The notes beneath the pieces are model-generated. The model was not told where the DNA came from and did not search any database. It saw nothing but the letters and a program-made list of their open reading frames with translations. Position numbers and translations under genes: made by a program. From Setophaga petechia (lineage: Eukaryota > Chordata > Aves > Passeriformes > Parulidae), in assembly GCA_024362935.1 (NCBI GenBank), contig JANCRA010000003.1:4640001-4704000 (forward strand): a stretch of 64,000 nucleotides of DNA, written 5' to 3'. Positions 21,573 through 34,300 of this stretch are shown one piece after another; position 1 is the first letter of the stretch, and each line of letters starts with the position of its first letter.

Positions 21573-21884
21573 ACTGAGTTTTTATTTATAAGGATGTATG
21601 TTCTTGGGCAGGCTGTGTATCCCAGAGGGACTTGAATGAATTAATCAACCCACGCACTCTGTACCACTGCTCAAATGCAGGAGAGTAGCAGAAGGCCACA
21701 TGCAAGCAATTTCCTGGCAGATGGGTCCTATCCACCATCTTTTACTTATCCAATTTAATGCTCAAACCCACAAGCAAACTAATTGAAAAATAGCATTACA
21801 CACACGAGCCCTCTTTTTCTTCTTTCATTCCCTTCACACCAACTGAATAATAAGTGGTAACTGATGTATTACAGAGCCACACTG
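21573..21884. other. non-coding stretch, no gene recognised
   Basis: Short unique stretch between a CR1 end and an AT-rich enhancer-like block. Nothing is recognised in it. Confidence 0.45.
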
Positions 21885-22012
21885 CTTGCATGGAGACTAA
21901 TAAAAGCATAACTTTGATCTGTTTTGACAAACACAAGTACAACTTTAGAGTCTTTAATAATTACATTAGTCAAAGTCACTGATCACGACATGCAGCAGTG
22001 TGTTATTTAGAG
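21885..22012. promoter_or_regulatory. candidate conserved non-coding element (enhancer-like), unproven
   Basis: A compact block with a TCF/LEF-like word CTTTGATC (21912-21919), a homeodomain core TAATTA (21958-21963) inside TTTAATAATTACATTA, and the balanced CAAAGTCACTGATCACGACA just after it. This mixture of AT-rich cores and well-formed mixed-base words is typical of vertebrate conserved enhancers. The basis is texture and motifs only. Confidence 0.2.
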
Positions 22013-22184
22013 AAAGGGAAACAGGTATTCACGTCACCAGGGTGGCTAACTAGAGTGTGAAGGTGTTTTTTACCTTCTTTTGTCCCACTTCCTTCATGGG
22101 AAAAGGAATCAAAGAAGGCCAGGGCCAAAAGGAGCAGTGTCCTGTCCCCAGGTTCAGTTCTATATTCCTTGTTGCAGCAATAGA

Positions 22185-22312
22185 AGCATTTGGGAAATAC
22201 TCTTGGGGCACGTGGTGTGAGTTTTGGGACGGTTCTGTTCAGGGCTAGGAGTTGGACTCAATGGTCCTTGTGAGTCTTTTCCAGCTCAGCTTATTCTGTG
22301 ATTATGTAATAT
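22185..22312 (+). repeat. CR1 LINE 3' fragment (CCAGGAGTTGGACTC subfamily)
   Basis: A degraded 3' end of a CR1 subfamily whose final part reads approximately GGCCAGGAGTTGGACTCGAT, GATCCTTGTGGGTCCCTTCC, CAGCTCAGGATATTCTGTGA. This copy shows GGCTAGGAGTTGGACTCAAT, GGTCCTTGTGAGTCTTTTCC, CAGCTCAGCTTATTCTGTGA and a short tail. The 5' boundary is approximate. It is the same subfamily as the copy at 45750-45895. Confidence 0.75.
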
Positions 22313-24660
22313 TATATGCAGCTAATCATTTGCTCATACAATATTTGAAGATATTTTGTGGATGCATTGCCTGCAAAAATGTTCTTTACCCCCCTGCTTG
22401 AGTGATGCAGGTCGACTGAGCAGGTGAGAAGCCTGACTTTAATGCAAAGGGAAGCAGGGCTACTGAAAACACCTTAGCAGGACTTTCAGCTGTTCTGCTT
22501 CCCTCAGGCTGAAGGGATCCCAGCATGGTCACTTGGTGTGCTGCAGCTGAAGGGTGGCACCTTCTGGAGCAGTTACTGCTTTTCCTCCTGTGAACATCCA
22601 CTTAAAGCTTCAGGCCATTGAGTTCTTGCAGTGGATCAAGCCCTGGCAGATGCTGTGCAAAGACAGAAATGTCTGACTAAAAAGCTTTTTGTCTAAATAA
22701 GAGTCAGTAGCTGGAGACAGACAGCCTGACTAGGAGGAAAGGGGGAAAGCAAGAAATAAGGAGACAGCATTGGTCAGGATGGCGGCTGATAGTCTCAGCA
22801 TCTCAGCACACTGACTGATGTCAAGCTGAGAACCTTGGCAAGAGGCCACCCCAGTTCAGCAGGGAAAGAAGGCAGCAACTGGAAATAAAATAGCAATATA
22901 TAATAAATGGAGGGAAAGAAAGGAAAGTAGCTAGCAATCAATATAAATGAGAAGTTAATGAGGTGCAGAAAAATTATAAATGTATAGAAAGGCACCAGAG
23001 ACATATCCATCCCTAAGAACATTATGAAGAGTTTTTAGAGAAGGGCTGCCAGGAAGAAGAGAAAAGCAAGAACTGAGGCAGGCCAGTTTCCAGAAGGAGG
23101 TTTGGAGATGGGTATTTGTGGCCTAGAACAGACATAAATGTACCATGAGCAGTGCTCTGTTATGAGGAGGAGCTGGAAAATGTACCCTTGTCTCACACAC
23201 TTGACAGGGATTTTTTCTGTTCTAGGCTAAGCGCTATCCAGACAACTAATCAATTAAATTATCAAATGAGTAATTAAAACATCACAAAGCTACCCTGAAA
23301 TATTTATATCATGCAAAAGTGTTAATATAGTAAATTAAAGTATCAGTCAGTCATCAAAGCAATCTTGTTTGCTTGTTGTTCTCAGGTTACTCTAACAAAT
23401 AGAGTTTTATCACAGAAAGGTGCAAAATCTGAAAACACAGAAACCAGATTAAACTTATAAGGAAAATGCCAAAACTATATGCTATAAAGCAATAATTCTG
23501 ACAAAGTTGTCAGATTCATAAAGAAGAGACAGCTCAAGTGTATCACATCCTGCACTCAAAAAGATGTAGTGTCTGTAAATTTTTGAATCCAATCTTTAGC
23601 TGGAAAACCAGGACAGTGGTGGGAAGAAGTGGAGATTTGTTCTCCATGCATGACACTGAAATCCAGTGCAGAGTGCAGTGCTGCAACCTGCATGCATTTT
23701 TGATGTTACGGCTTCTTAGAATTTGAGTGAACTGTAAAAAACACGCATGAAATGATGGGATGGCTCCTGAAAATGCCTGTGTATCCAAGTTCTAGAGGCA
23801 TGGATCCCTCAAATTATCAGATAGAAACATAAGAGTTGATTGTAGTATGTAGATATGCTACTGGAGAAAAAACATGGACCACTACTTTAGTGAACTGAAC
23901 AGATGAAATGGAATGCCCTGAGCTCTTAATGGGAAGGCAGATAACAAGATTTGCTGGTTCCTCTTGGGTTTAATGTTTGTGAGTCTGTAACATCTGTGGG
24001 CAGTCAGAGGGGATGGCATTTAGAGGAGGGTGATATGGTAGCTGTGCAGACAGCACCACACAATTCCTTTTAATGGGAAAAGGTAATTCCATAAAAACCT
24101 CCAAAAGCTCTCAGGTGAAAGTATAATGTGGAAGTAAAGGAGAATGATCAAGTGAAAAAAGGTCAGACCAAACCAAGGAAAAAATGGGAAGCCTTACCAG
24201 AAGAAAAGGGAAAGTTTTAAAGCAGTGGAGAAGATGGAGCTAGTGGAAATGGAGAGACATCCTTCTAAAAGAAGGGCCAGAAAACCACAATTTACAGCAG
24301 CATTGAAGTACCTAATCCAGAAAGAAATCTGTAAAGAACACAGAGAAGGAAACTGCAATTCCTGAGTTGTGATTATCAGCCAAGTGTCTGAGCATTGCGT
24401 CTTGAAAGGCAAGGCTGTATGTGGGAGGTGCTCGGGAGAAGAGATGGAGGGAGCAGGAGGGGAGGAAGAAGTATGGAGTCAGGGATGTTGAGGAGCTGAA
24501 AGAAGTGATAGACAGGCTAATTCTTGGTAAAGGCTGGTTTTTGCTGCAATGCTCCCAGCAGAAAATTTGCAGATGCTGTGAGCACCACTGCTGGGCATTG
24601 CACCCTCCCATTGACCTGCCTTGTGGATTTAGGTTTTCTTAAAATAGCTCTTCTTAATTT
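22313..24660. other. non-coding stretch, no gene recognised
   Basis: Unique, partly AT-rich DNA. The part at about 23240-23340 is very rich in TAAT/ATTA words (CTAATCAATTAAATTATC) and could be regulatory or simply AT-rich. No frame longer than about 100 codons and no domain were seen. Confidence 0.45.
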
Positions 24661-24681
24661 ACCTCTTCCATTCACTACCAG

Positions 24682-24756
24682 TGCATGCCAGAATACCTGA
24701 ATTTCTGCAAAACCCCAGCCCTGTGTGACAGGACATGTTCCACAGGGAGCTCATAG
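24682..24756 (+). CDS. weak candidate exon encoding a short cysteine-rich tail
   Basis: After an acceptor-like tract (TTACCTCTTCCATTCACTAC then CAG, ending at 24681) one frame reads C-M-P-E-Y-L-N-F-C-K-T-P-A-L-C-D-R-T-C-S-T-G-S-S and then TAG at 24754-24756. Four cysteines spaced 7, 5 and 3 residues apart in 24 codons resemble the end of a small disulfide-rich secreted peptide. I cannot match it to a named family. It lies 4.4 kb downstream of the signal-peptide-like exon candidate at 20112 on the same strand, which makes it worth testing. On its own it may well be chance. Confidence 0.12.
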   Translation, partial: CMPEYLNFCKTPALCDRTCSTGSS

Positions 24757-26343
24757 ATTAATGCAGTAAATTTTTCAGCCATCTTTCTCCTCCTAGCAGG
24801 GGATCCTGAGAGAGAAGGATCAGCATTATCTCTTCCCATTCCAGCTTTGAAAAAGAAAATTCAGTTGTAAGGTTTCTGAAAGCTTCTTCTGCATTTCTTT
24901 GTGAGAGCAGCTTTGGGAAGATATAAATATGAATATATATATATATAAAATCTTTTTTACATTACAAGAAAGAAAAGTGTCATTGAAAATGTTGTTCTTT
25001 GTCATGTATTTAAATTTCTCTTCACAAATTTAAAAAGTTTGCTTAAGCTCTTTTTTTAGAAGGAATGAAAATGGAAACAGCTCCATCTAAACATCTATGT
25101 CATTAAAAAGTCTTTTCTTTTAGTTGAAAAAATATTTAAATGGTAATTTTGACTAGGATCATTATAGAGACAAAACCAATCTGAAAAGGAATAGGAAAAA
25201 GAGGCTGCTTTAGCCATTACACAGAGCTCAGTGTCAAATTCCCAGTTTGGGGTCATATCTATTGAAGTGTGAGTCCTCCTTCTTCCCTTCCACTCTGGAG
25301 AAACCAGCAGTGGTGCTGTGCCAGCCATGGCTGTGTGGAGCTACAAGGAGCATGTTCCCACTGTGAGTGACAGCCACTGATCCCCAGGTAACTCAGTAAA
25401 CGCTCCTGAAGAAGTACAGATGAAAAGGCACAGGAGAAATAGGTGGCTATGAGGCAGGGGAGGAATCGCAGCCATGGGGATGGAGGCAAGAGGGGATTTA
25501 CTCCAGATGTGAAGAACACATAACCTGGCTGCTGTCCCTCACACAGGCACCCCAAGAGAGAGAGGCAGGGGCTGCAGGACTGATTGTACTGATCCCATGG
25601 TCTGACCCTGCCCAGCTAATCGTTCCCAAAATGCTGAATGAAACAGCAGGCTCTGCAAATGTCTTCCCCACACATTACCCTGCAGGGGTCAGCCAGTAAT
25701 TCCTGGAAATGGTTAATTGCTGGCCAGCTTTGATCTCCTTGAAATAGAAATCAATTCTGATACTGACAGTTTCTCAAAAAAGGGCATGCCTCAGCACTCA
25801 GAGGCATCCTGCACTGTTGGATGTATCTCCTGTCTCTCCATCACTCCCTCCCTGGCTCTTGGGAAAACTGTGCTTAATGGCAAAGGTGATGGAGGGAGTG
25901 GAGCATGGAGCCTGCAGAGCTACCCTTTGCATTCCACTGAAGGAGGAACTCTAGCTGGGGGGAAGAAAGCTATCAGACATTTCAAGAGCAGAAAGCCTGT
26001 AGATACAAGCAGCAAGACACAAAATCTGAGTGTTTTCATGGGATCATTGGATTCAGCCTCCAGGGCTGATCACAAACCATGTGAACACAGCCTCTGATGT
26101 ATGGGTGAAGAGAACAGAAGAACATGGAGCTTGTACTCAGTTACCCAGATGAAGATGCCCAATGTCACCTGAGATGTTTTGGGTTATCCTATCTGACCTC
26201 CAGCTGCTGTCCCAGAATGTCACACAAGTCCCACATTGTACACACCAGCCTTCCCAGTATGTCTCAGGTAGCTCAAAACATGTGAACTGGTTCTAAACAC
26301 CTCAGAGGCCTCAGAGGAGCTCATGGTGGTTTTTCTCATCAGG
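24757..26343. other. non-coding stretch with a short AT microsatellite
   Basis: Unique DNA. A short (AT)n run lies at 24933-24947. A 126-codon plus-strand frame (25717-26097) shows no domain. Confidence 0.45.
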
Positions 26344-26356
26344 GTGTGTGTGTGTA

Positions 26357-26387
<31 letters not shown>

Positions 26388-26388
26388 T
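26344..26388 (+). repeat. (TG)n microsatellite
   Basis: About 45 bp of TG dinucleotides, interrupted once by a TATGCG variant near 26355-26360. This dinucleotide tract is likely to vary in length between individuals. Confidence 0.95.
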
Positions 26389-29100
26389 AGGGGACTGCAG
26401 CCTGCAGCACACACACATCTGGAGCACCTACACCCCCATGGAAAGAGGTGTGAAACAAGGGAACCCACATTTCCAGAGTTCCTGTTTGTTCCCACCTGGT
26501 CTAGAAGCTGCTTACAACTCAGTGAGGGTGTGGCTTCAAAACTGGGATTTGGGGGATTGATTATGGAGCAGTATTTAGAAGTTCACAGTGTTATATTAAC
26601 CTTGTAGAAACATCTTCTATTGTGGTTTTTTCCTTTTTTTTTTTTTTTGTTGTATTGCTAATATTAACCCTGAATATATGGTTCATGGATTGCTGATTAA
26701 ATAGGTTTTTAACAAACTAATAAACACTTACTGTTTAACTAAATCTTAATTTTGGTTTAAAATGCATGAATTAATCAGTTTTTCCTTGCAACCCTTATCT
26801 TTATGGTCAGAGAAGCTTAGAGAAGGATTCAACACAGCCCTAGTAGACACAGTGCATGCTCATCTCCCTTGGCTCTGCTGATGGCATTGACCCACTTGCC
26901 CTGACTGGAACAGCAGTGTAGCAAAGTAGTTCCTATGTAAACACCTCCATTTACAGGTATTTTAACCTCAAGCTAAGCCATCTACTTTTAGCTGTCTGAA
27001 AATGAGCTTCTTGTTTGAAACTCCTGAGACTGCAGAGAAGAGGAGGAGGTTTTGCTACAGGGTCAATCATCACATCCCAAACCAGGCATCTGAGCTGAGG
27101 TAAATCCCCCCCTGCAAGTGCCTGATTCCCTCCATCAGGTACGGGCAGGGGATTCATCTGACAATGCCTGGTGCAGTGGATTGACCACAGGGCAGTGGCA
27201 CCAGCCAAACATGGGGTGCATCTAACTGAGTGCACAACAGCAGTGACTCACCACGGCAACATGAACTGCAAAATTCTTCTTGTTTGCTTGGAAGTCTCTG
27301 CTTCAGTCGCATTAACTGCTACCACCTCTCTGAGGAAGGGCAGAAATGAAGGAAACTTATTGGTATTCTGGAAACTAAAGGTAGATGACAAGAGAGGGGG
27401 TTGGTGTCTTTGGCACATTAACAAATAAACTTTTTTTAAAACCCCATTTGGGAAAGTCAGGCTCTCCAAATAAGCACTGAAGTTTGTTTCTCATCATGTT
27501 GTATGCTAAGTTAAACATTAGCCTCTCCCACACTCCGTTGTAGCTTAGGGTAATGCCTTTTAAATGTACTTTCATTGCCTTCAGGAATAGTTCAGAACAT
27601 AATAGCCTGTTTCTCTTTTGGGCAACATGGTTAACCTTTCCTGGAACAACAAAGAATGTATTATAACATCTAACAGCAAAATCAATACATTATTTTCTTG
27701 CCTTATATTCATATATGCCCTCTTGCCACGACATCCAAGCAGGAGAAAGATGATTTTTCTCATGAAAGAGACTTTCATGCAACATCACACCCCTCTTTTC
27801 TCTATTCCTCTGCTTCCATTGCAAGCACCAGGTCTTGTCATTCCCAGACTTTTCCATTCTCATCAAAGCCTTCACAAACAGTAAGGTCAGAAACCTTTAA
27901 CAATGTTTGGGAAACTTTTGCATAATCCAAACAGTTATGGAAAATACTCTGGTTCAGTTTGTAAAGAAGGAGAAACATTTGCTTAGTCAAATCACTTTTC
28001 AAATCACCCTACATAATGGGATGAAACCTGTCAAGTTCAACATATGACTTGTTTCAAAAGTCTTAAGATGTTGCTGTTTCCCAAGGAATTAAAGAAGAAG
28101 TTAATATTAGTTGCTCGCCCTAGTCAACCACTGTCTGTATCCATATGTAAAATTATTTAGGCTGTAGGGAATTGCCTTATATTCTGCTTGCTATTAAAAT
28201 CTTCTATTTAAGCACTAGGGATTTTTTTTTTCAGGCAGACATTGTACCATTAAAAATATCTCTTGTATCAATCAAATTATCTTATGTGTGTCTTTAGAAC
28301 TTTAGAATAGTTTTACTTTTATAATTTTTAAGCACTTTTCATCAGGAAGTGATTGCTGCAGACACTTCTCAGGGGTGCTGCTAGGACAACTGCAGTGTCT
28401 GAAATGAGAACAAGTAATGAACAGCAAACCCATCCTGTCTGGGTGAAATTCATTCTCATCCCTCCCCTCCTCTTCCCCCAGGACCAGTATTCTCCCTACA
28501 CTGCACTTGAGAGTTCAGAAATGGCTGAAGTGGTTTCTACAGAAGTGTGCAGTGTTTTTGAGCTCTCTTGGGGGCAGGTTTTGTTCCTGAACAGCCATTT
28601 CAGCTCTCTGTTCATTGAGAATAGATATGAGGTACATGAACAAAACCAATCTGAAGAGTCCTTGGGGATGGGAGGAACAGCTATGAACATTTTTTCCATA
28701 TCAAGCAGCTTGGTTCTCTGGGACACCAGTGAAATGCTGAATCCCCTCACTGGGATTTATTTTTCCATAGCTGGCCCTGGGAAACAAAAATTTTAGTCTC
28801 ATCCTCTGGAAATGCCCCTCTGCAGATTTATGCTCTTAATCTATCTCCATTGCCCTTCCAGGTGTGGGAGTAGCATCAGCTTCTTCTTTGTAACACTGTG
28901 ATGCAAAATCTTCCAGTTCAAATGATCACAGGGCAAAAATGGCGAGGAAATTTGAAATAAAGTAAATTAATTCCCTGTTTGTGAGCATGAGTGTGCCCGG
29001 CTCATTCAACATGGAGACTCTTGTCTAGACATGAGCATTCCCTACAGCACCATTCCCCACCCTGAAAATAAATAAGAAAGGAGACAAATCTCTGATTTAT
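26389..29100. other. non-coding stretch, no gene recognised
   Basis: Unique DNA with a 15-base T run at 26634-26648, followed by an AT-rich block (26650-26780) full of TTAAT-type words. A 147-codon plus-strand frame at 28353-28796 and its minus-strand shadow carry no domain. No repeats were recognised. Confidence 0.45.
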
Positions 29101-29350
29101 TAAAGATTTTAAGGCAAGAAAAGGAATTAATAACTAGCGCCCCAGCTCATGAATTAGAACTGTCAAAGCTACATCTTGAACTATTCATAACATTGCTAAA
29201 GGAGTTTTAAAAGGATAAATAGAAAAGCCCATTGTTTCTAGTTCATAAACAGAAAAGCAATCTATTTGACATAATGCATGTGATTTAAATTAATATGTCA
29301 TCATTCAGTAGGTTTATTTCTTGGGAATAAATTGTTTTCTCTGTTAATGG
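29101..29350. promoter_or_regulatory. candidate conserved non-coding element (enhancer-like), unproven
   Basis: An AT-rich block with multiple homeodomain, SOX and POU-like words: GAATTAATAA near 29125, CATGAATTAG near 29148, ATTGTTTC at 29231-29238, ATAATGCATG at 29271-29280 and TAAATTAATATG near 29286. There is no coding frame and no repeat signature. I consider it a better-than-average enhancer candidate in this window, with no direct proof. Confidence 0.2.
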
Positions 29351-31306
29351 ACCTAGGCATGTTTCATCATCAGTAGAAGAAATATTTGTGAATTTACCCC
29401 ATAGGAGTTTTTGAAGTGCAGTGTTTTAATATACTATAAAAGTTTCTTCTCTACTTTCAGGAGAAACCCTGCCTGAAGACATAATGAAATGAGGCAATAT
29501 CTGAGCCCAGGTGTGGGACATTCACTGAATCTCAGTTTGGGCTGGTTTGTGTTTTTCTAGCAGCTTCAACGTGGGGCAGGGTATGACAAAGTCCAAGCAC
29601 TGCTGGACCTGTAAACGTTTGGGTGTAGTGACTGAATTTTTCTCCTTAGAAAGCAACTTCATCTCCAAGAAAATGAGCTGCCAAAAGATTGGTTGTGTGA
29701 GGCACAGTAAATATAAACTAGACACAAACACAGATAAGTGCAAAACCACCCACTAATACCACCTTTTCCAGACACCTGAGGCATTTGAAGAAAGGTCCTA
29801 AACATCAAAGCATAAAAAGATGCAATTTTATGGATCTTGCACTCTCATAGGAGATTCCCATGTGCCTATTATAATAATCCCTGAGATGATAATTAAGTGG
29901 GCACAATGCCAGATAGGCATTTTATAGGTACGTTTTCTGTGAACTTGCTGGACCAAGATGAGATTCAGAATAATGATAGTGTGAAAACAGTGCTGTGCTC
30001 CATTAGAGGGTGAGTGTTGTATTTAATACACGCCTATAATCCAGTAAGCACATAAGCTTCCATGTATTTAAAATAGAATATCTTCAGGGTTTTCATAATA
30101 AATTTAATACTTCAAAGACACATTGACTAATGGCTTTCAGATATTATAGAGCAGGCTCTTCCCTATAGGAAATCAATTAAAGTTGAATCTTATTGATTTT
30201 TACCGATTTCTCCATACAGTGATAAACCAGACTTTGAACTCTCTTTGGATATAACCCTGATACTTTATTCTCCTCCACACCTGAGGTAGAAGCAATTTCT
30301 AAATCTGATCAGATAAAATAAAGGAAATATTAGCCTATTAGTTTCCTCAGTTTTAAAACTCAACACCTTTTCTTCTGTTTAATCTACTTGAGGTGAACCA
30401 AGATAAATTCCAGGTGACCCTGCAACACTATGAGCTGGAAACAGGAATAATTTGCAGCTGCTTAAACCTGAAGGCTCATCTGGGACCAAACTGACAAATG
30501 GACATGGCACTGACTCTTTGCAGTGAGATGAAAGTAATTTCCAGCCATCAACCACCATTTGGAGATACAGAGTGAAGAACAGGCTTGAATCATCCTGGGA
30601 AGTACCCTTGATGGCCAGCATCTCTATCAGTCTCTCATAGTGGATTTTTTCTTCTATAGGTTAGACTATAACTTGCTCCAAATAACTTTGCTAGGTTAAG
30701 TGGTAGCTACTCCTCATCTGTGAAGATGCACTTCCCTTAAGTTGTGATTGAGCTGGCCATCCAGTCTGAAAGAAAGAGGCACTGCTGCAGGATAGTTCAT
30801 CTGATGTGTGCCAGACATCTATTTTAAGGGAGGTGATTCACATCATGCTAGTCTTCATTTCTCTCCTCTGACCATATAAGCATCACTGATGACTGATGCA
30901 TATGTAGGTGTGCACTGCAGATGTCTAAACCTGGGCAGATTAATGCTGCCCTGTGTACCTGTGTGGAGGGAACACCTTAATCTCACTGACAATAGCATAA
31001 TGAGATTTTGTAGCTGGATGCCAAAGACAGATAAATTCAGGATAAAGGATAAGGCATAAATTTTTGACCATTTTGTTTTTTAGAACAATTTAGTTCATGA
31101 GGTTGTGAATTCACCATCACCTGAAGAACCTAAATCAAATCTGGATTTAAAAAAAAATGCTCTAGCTCTGCTAAAAACTTTGGAAATGCAGAAATTGCTG
31201 TAGGAGTGAAGGAGGCTTTGGTATCTGTCAGAAAATCAGTGAAAACAGAAAATCCTGAAAAACAGTTTCTTCTGGAGCTCAGGTATTCTCTTCTTCCTGC
31301 TCCAGT
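29351..31306. other. non-coding stretch, no gene recognised
   Basis: Unique AT-rich DNA. The part at 30005-30170 (TATTTAATACACGCCTATAA, ATAATAAATTTAATACTTC) is again enhancer-like in texture. No gene or repeat was recognised. Confidence 0.45.
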
Positions 31307-34300
31307 TCACACAGAAAACAGCATAGGAGCAAACACTCTGTGATCTGATTTGACTTCAGTGGCAAATTGTAATGAGCAGGGAGATGAGAGGGAAACCTCA
31401 TCTCCAATCCAGGCAGCACCAGCCTTTGCTCCTGCCCTCATCCCTCTGTGCAGACTTGTGCTCTGGTCTCTCCTGGCTGAGGGCACTGGAAAGCTGCCTG
31501 GGTATACCCTTGGTATCACTGGCTGTCTTTGGCTGATGATTGCCTTTTTGCTGACTGGAAAATCATGGTTCTGGATTGGCAGTCTCCCAAAAGCCCTGTA
31601 AAATGCCATCCAGAGACCCATGTCTGACCAAAATGTTGGTAGAAAGACTGAGCAATCATGGCATGGATCTGGCAGCAGGACCAGGCAGAGGTAGCAGTAG
31701 CAGCTCACTGGTAAGGAAGAATGGCCACGTGTCAAGCTCAGCATAGCAATCCCCTTAGGACAGAGAGCCACAAGCTGAGTGTTCCTGCTGGGAATCTTTA
31801 CATGTGAGTGGCCAGCACAACAGAAACCAGAGTTTGGCCAGAGCACTCAGCCAAGGGCTTTAAGTCCAGCTAAGCTTTGCTTAGCACAAGTTTTAAAAGA
31901 CATGCAAAGTAAAGATGATCTAAAACTCTCTTGTTCTCTCAGAAAGTAAAGGGGTTATTGGCTCCTTATCACATATTAGAGCACTTTCAAGCCAATTCTC
32001 ATTTACATCAGCAGAAAAGGGCCCTCTGGCTGACTGCATGCACTGGCAGAGAATGGATGGTTGGTCCAGACACTCTTGCTGGCAGCTCTGAGGACAAAGC
32101 GGGAACAGATGCCACCTCCCTTTCCCACTGGAGAGAGGACTGCAGATCTGTCTCGTTGCTCTCAAAACTTTGGAAATAAAATCAGCATTGGAAATAAATT
32201 CCAGAAGCCATTAATCTGTCTCGCTTCTGACATGAAAGGATAAAATATAGTTCTGTTAAAAATAACAAAAAGCTGTGAGCAGTATATTTTCATTTTCCAA
32301 ATTACTGAAAGAGCAGAACATGAATCCTTGTCTGTCAGCCTGAGAAAATATTTTATTTTTCCTGCGAAGGAGACGCAAACATGAGCAAGTGGCAGAGAGA
32401 ATGCAGAACTGCAATGTGCTGCAGCCACCAAAAGACCCCAAAGACTGGTGATGAGAAACCTTCAGTAAATTTTAATTTTTTTTTTCTAATTTTTGTTTTC
32501 CTTGCTTGAGTTACTATGTCATTACAGTACAAGGACTTTCCACAGCAGGGCCAAGAGGTCTGCACTTCACAGAGGGCAATAGTTGAGATGGTATTGTCAT
32601 GGATGAATGATTTAAATCCTTTCAGGGATTACCACCAAAGGTATTATTAGCAAAAGTGGTTTATTATGAATTTGTGAAAGCACAACTAACAAAGTTCAAT
32701 GGCAAGATTCACTTTATTATTTACTACATGGAAATAACATACACAGGAAAATCAAGTTAGAATCAAGCTAGAATTATTAGTAAACAGAAGCTGAAGATGC
32801 AAAAGGGTAAGTGAGACTTTCCTGTTGAGTCACAAGGTTCAGAGTGAAATCGTGTGCTTTTTGAACTCCTGACAGAGCTTAGGTACATCTTGAGCCCACC
32901 TCATTCTCAGGCTTGGGCATGGTTTATTTCTAATGGAACTGGCTCTGTGGATTTCTCTGGTGTGAATTCAGCTTGCCGTCAGTCACTCCCCAAGGACCTG
33001 CTGTGACTTAGGGGTCACTGCCCTCAGCTAGGAGGGATCTCAATCTCAGGACAGGAACATCAAACCCTGCTCAAGGGGAGACTCACCTGGCCTGCAGTGC
33101 TGCTGCAATTTAGAAAGAACTTGGATTGCATTAGTGCCAAGGTCTGTTATTAGCAGAAGGTCACTCTGCCTCAAGGAGCAACCTTGAGAGGTGTCCCAGC
33201 CCCAGGCAGATCCCCACCATGCAGCCACACTGCCTGGCAGGGAGAAGGCTCACTAGGCTGTCATATTTATGGAATAAAGTGGTTGGCCTGCAGTCAGATT
33301 GCATACAATGGGAAAAGTATGCATGAAACTCCTTGTACCCACAAATTTCTTTGTTCCTTGATAAATGAGTCTTGGAAAAACCACCCTCTATTCATCTGTT
33401 AATTGCATGATTGGTGTTCCCAGCTCATATGCATTGATGCTCAGGGGTCACTCTGTTCCTCTGCGTGTTTCCTGGAGGAGTTCTTGACCCATCTGTGGCT
33501 CAGGCCTTTATCCCCTCTGGAGCCTGTACCAAAGTTGGTTAAGGGCTGTGCATCCATCACAGGTGTGGAGTGGTACACAAAGTCTTCTTTACAGATCCTC
33601 TGTCTTTACTTAAAGACCTTTCACTATTTTTTTCCTCAAGAGAAATTAAACACTATTTTTCCAATTACACTAATTAAACACTCATTTTCCCAATATGTAA
33701 ATATTAGCATAGTGGCTAAAAGCAGGCAACTATCTCTTCTTGAAGACATCTAACTATAACAATGAAGGGTGAAAAAAAGAAAGCAGATTAAGGTGTCAAA
33801 AGTCCACATTAGAAGAAGCCTCTTAATTAAAGATGATTTTAGTCATGGAAGTTGTAGAGACATAAAACATACAGAAGCAGAAAATGGGAAAGCAAAGTCT
33901 AAGAAGATGAATTTATAAACAAATGAGTCATTGTCTCTCTCCAAGTGGCAAGTGGGAGGCAGAGGGATTTAATGAAAAAAGGAAGAGTGACGAGGAATAG
34001 GAAGGAAGGTCACACTTTATCACATCTAGCCTTGGATCAGTGCCACTGGCTGTGAGGCAAAATGTCTGCAAGGAAGCAGCAGCAGGAGGGAGCGGCTGTT
34101 GTGGCCAAGAGTGGATTTCTTTAAGGCAGAATCCTAAACTTGTATCTTCTGACTTTCAGAGGCAGCCTCAACACAAAGTTTGGATGGCAGATGCTCCCCC
34201 TGTAGCAATTTCTATTTGCTCTTCAGCCTCAAGGAAGGACTGAACCCTCCTGAGGCAGGGACCTCCCAGAGCCTGCCCATGCTGTGTGCCCAGCCCCACC

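Noticed and set aside
26323..26607. Open frames over the TG microsatellite (V-C-V-C-V repeats)
   Set aside because: Produced by translating the dinucleotide repeat.
31307..31846. 179-codon open frame, minus strand
   Set aside because: No domain, no splice or promoter context, and a plus-strand frame is open over part of it. Length is within what 64 kb can give by chance.
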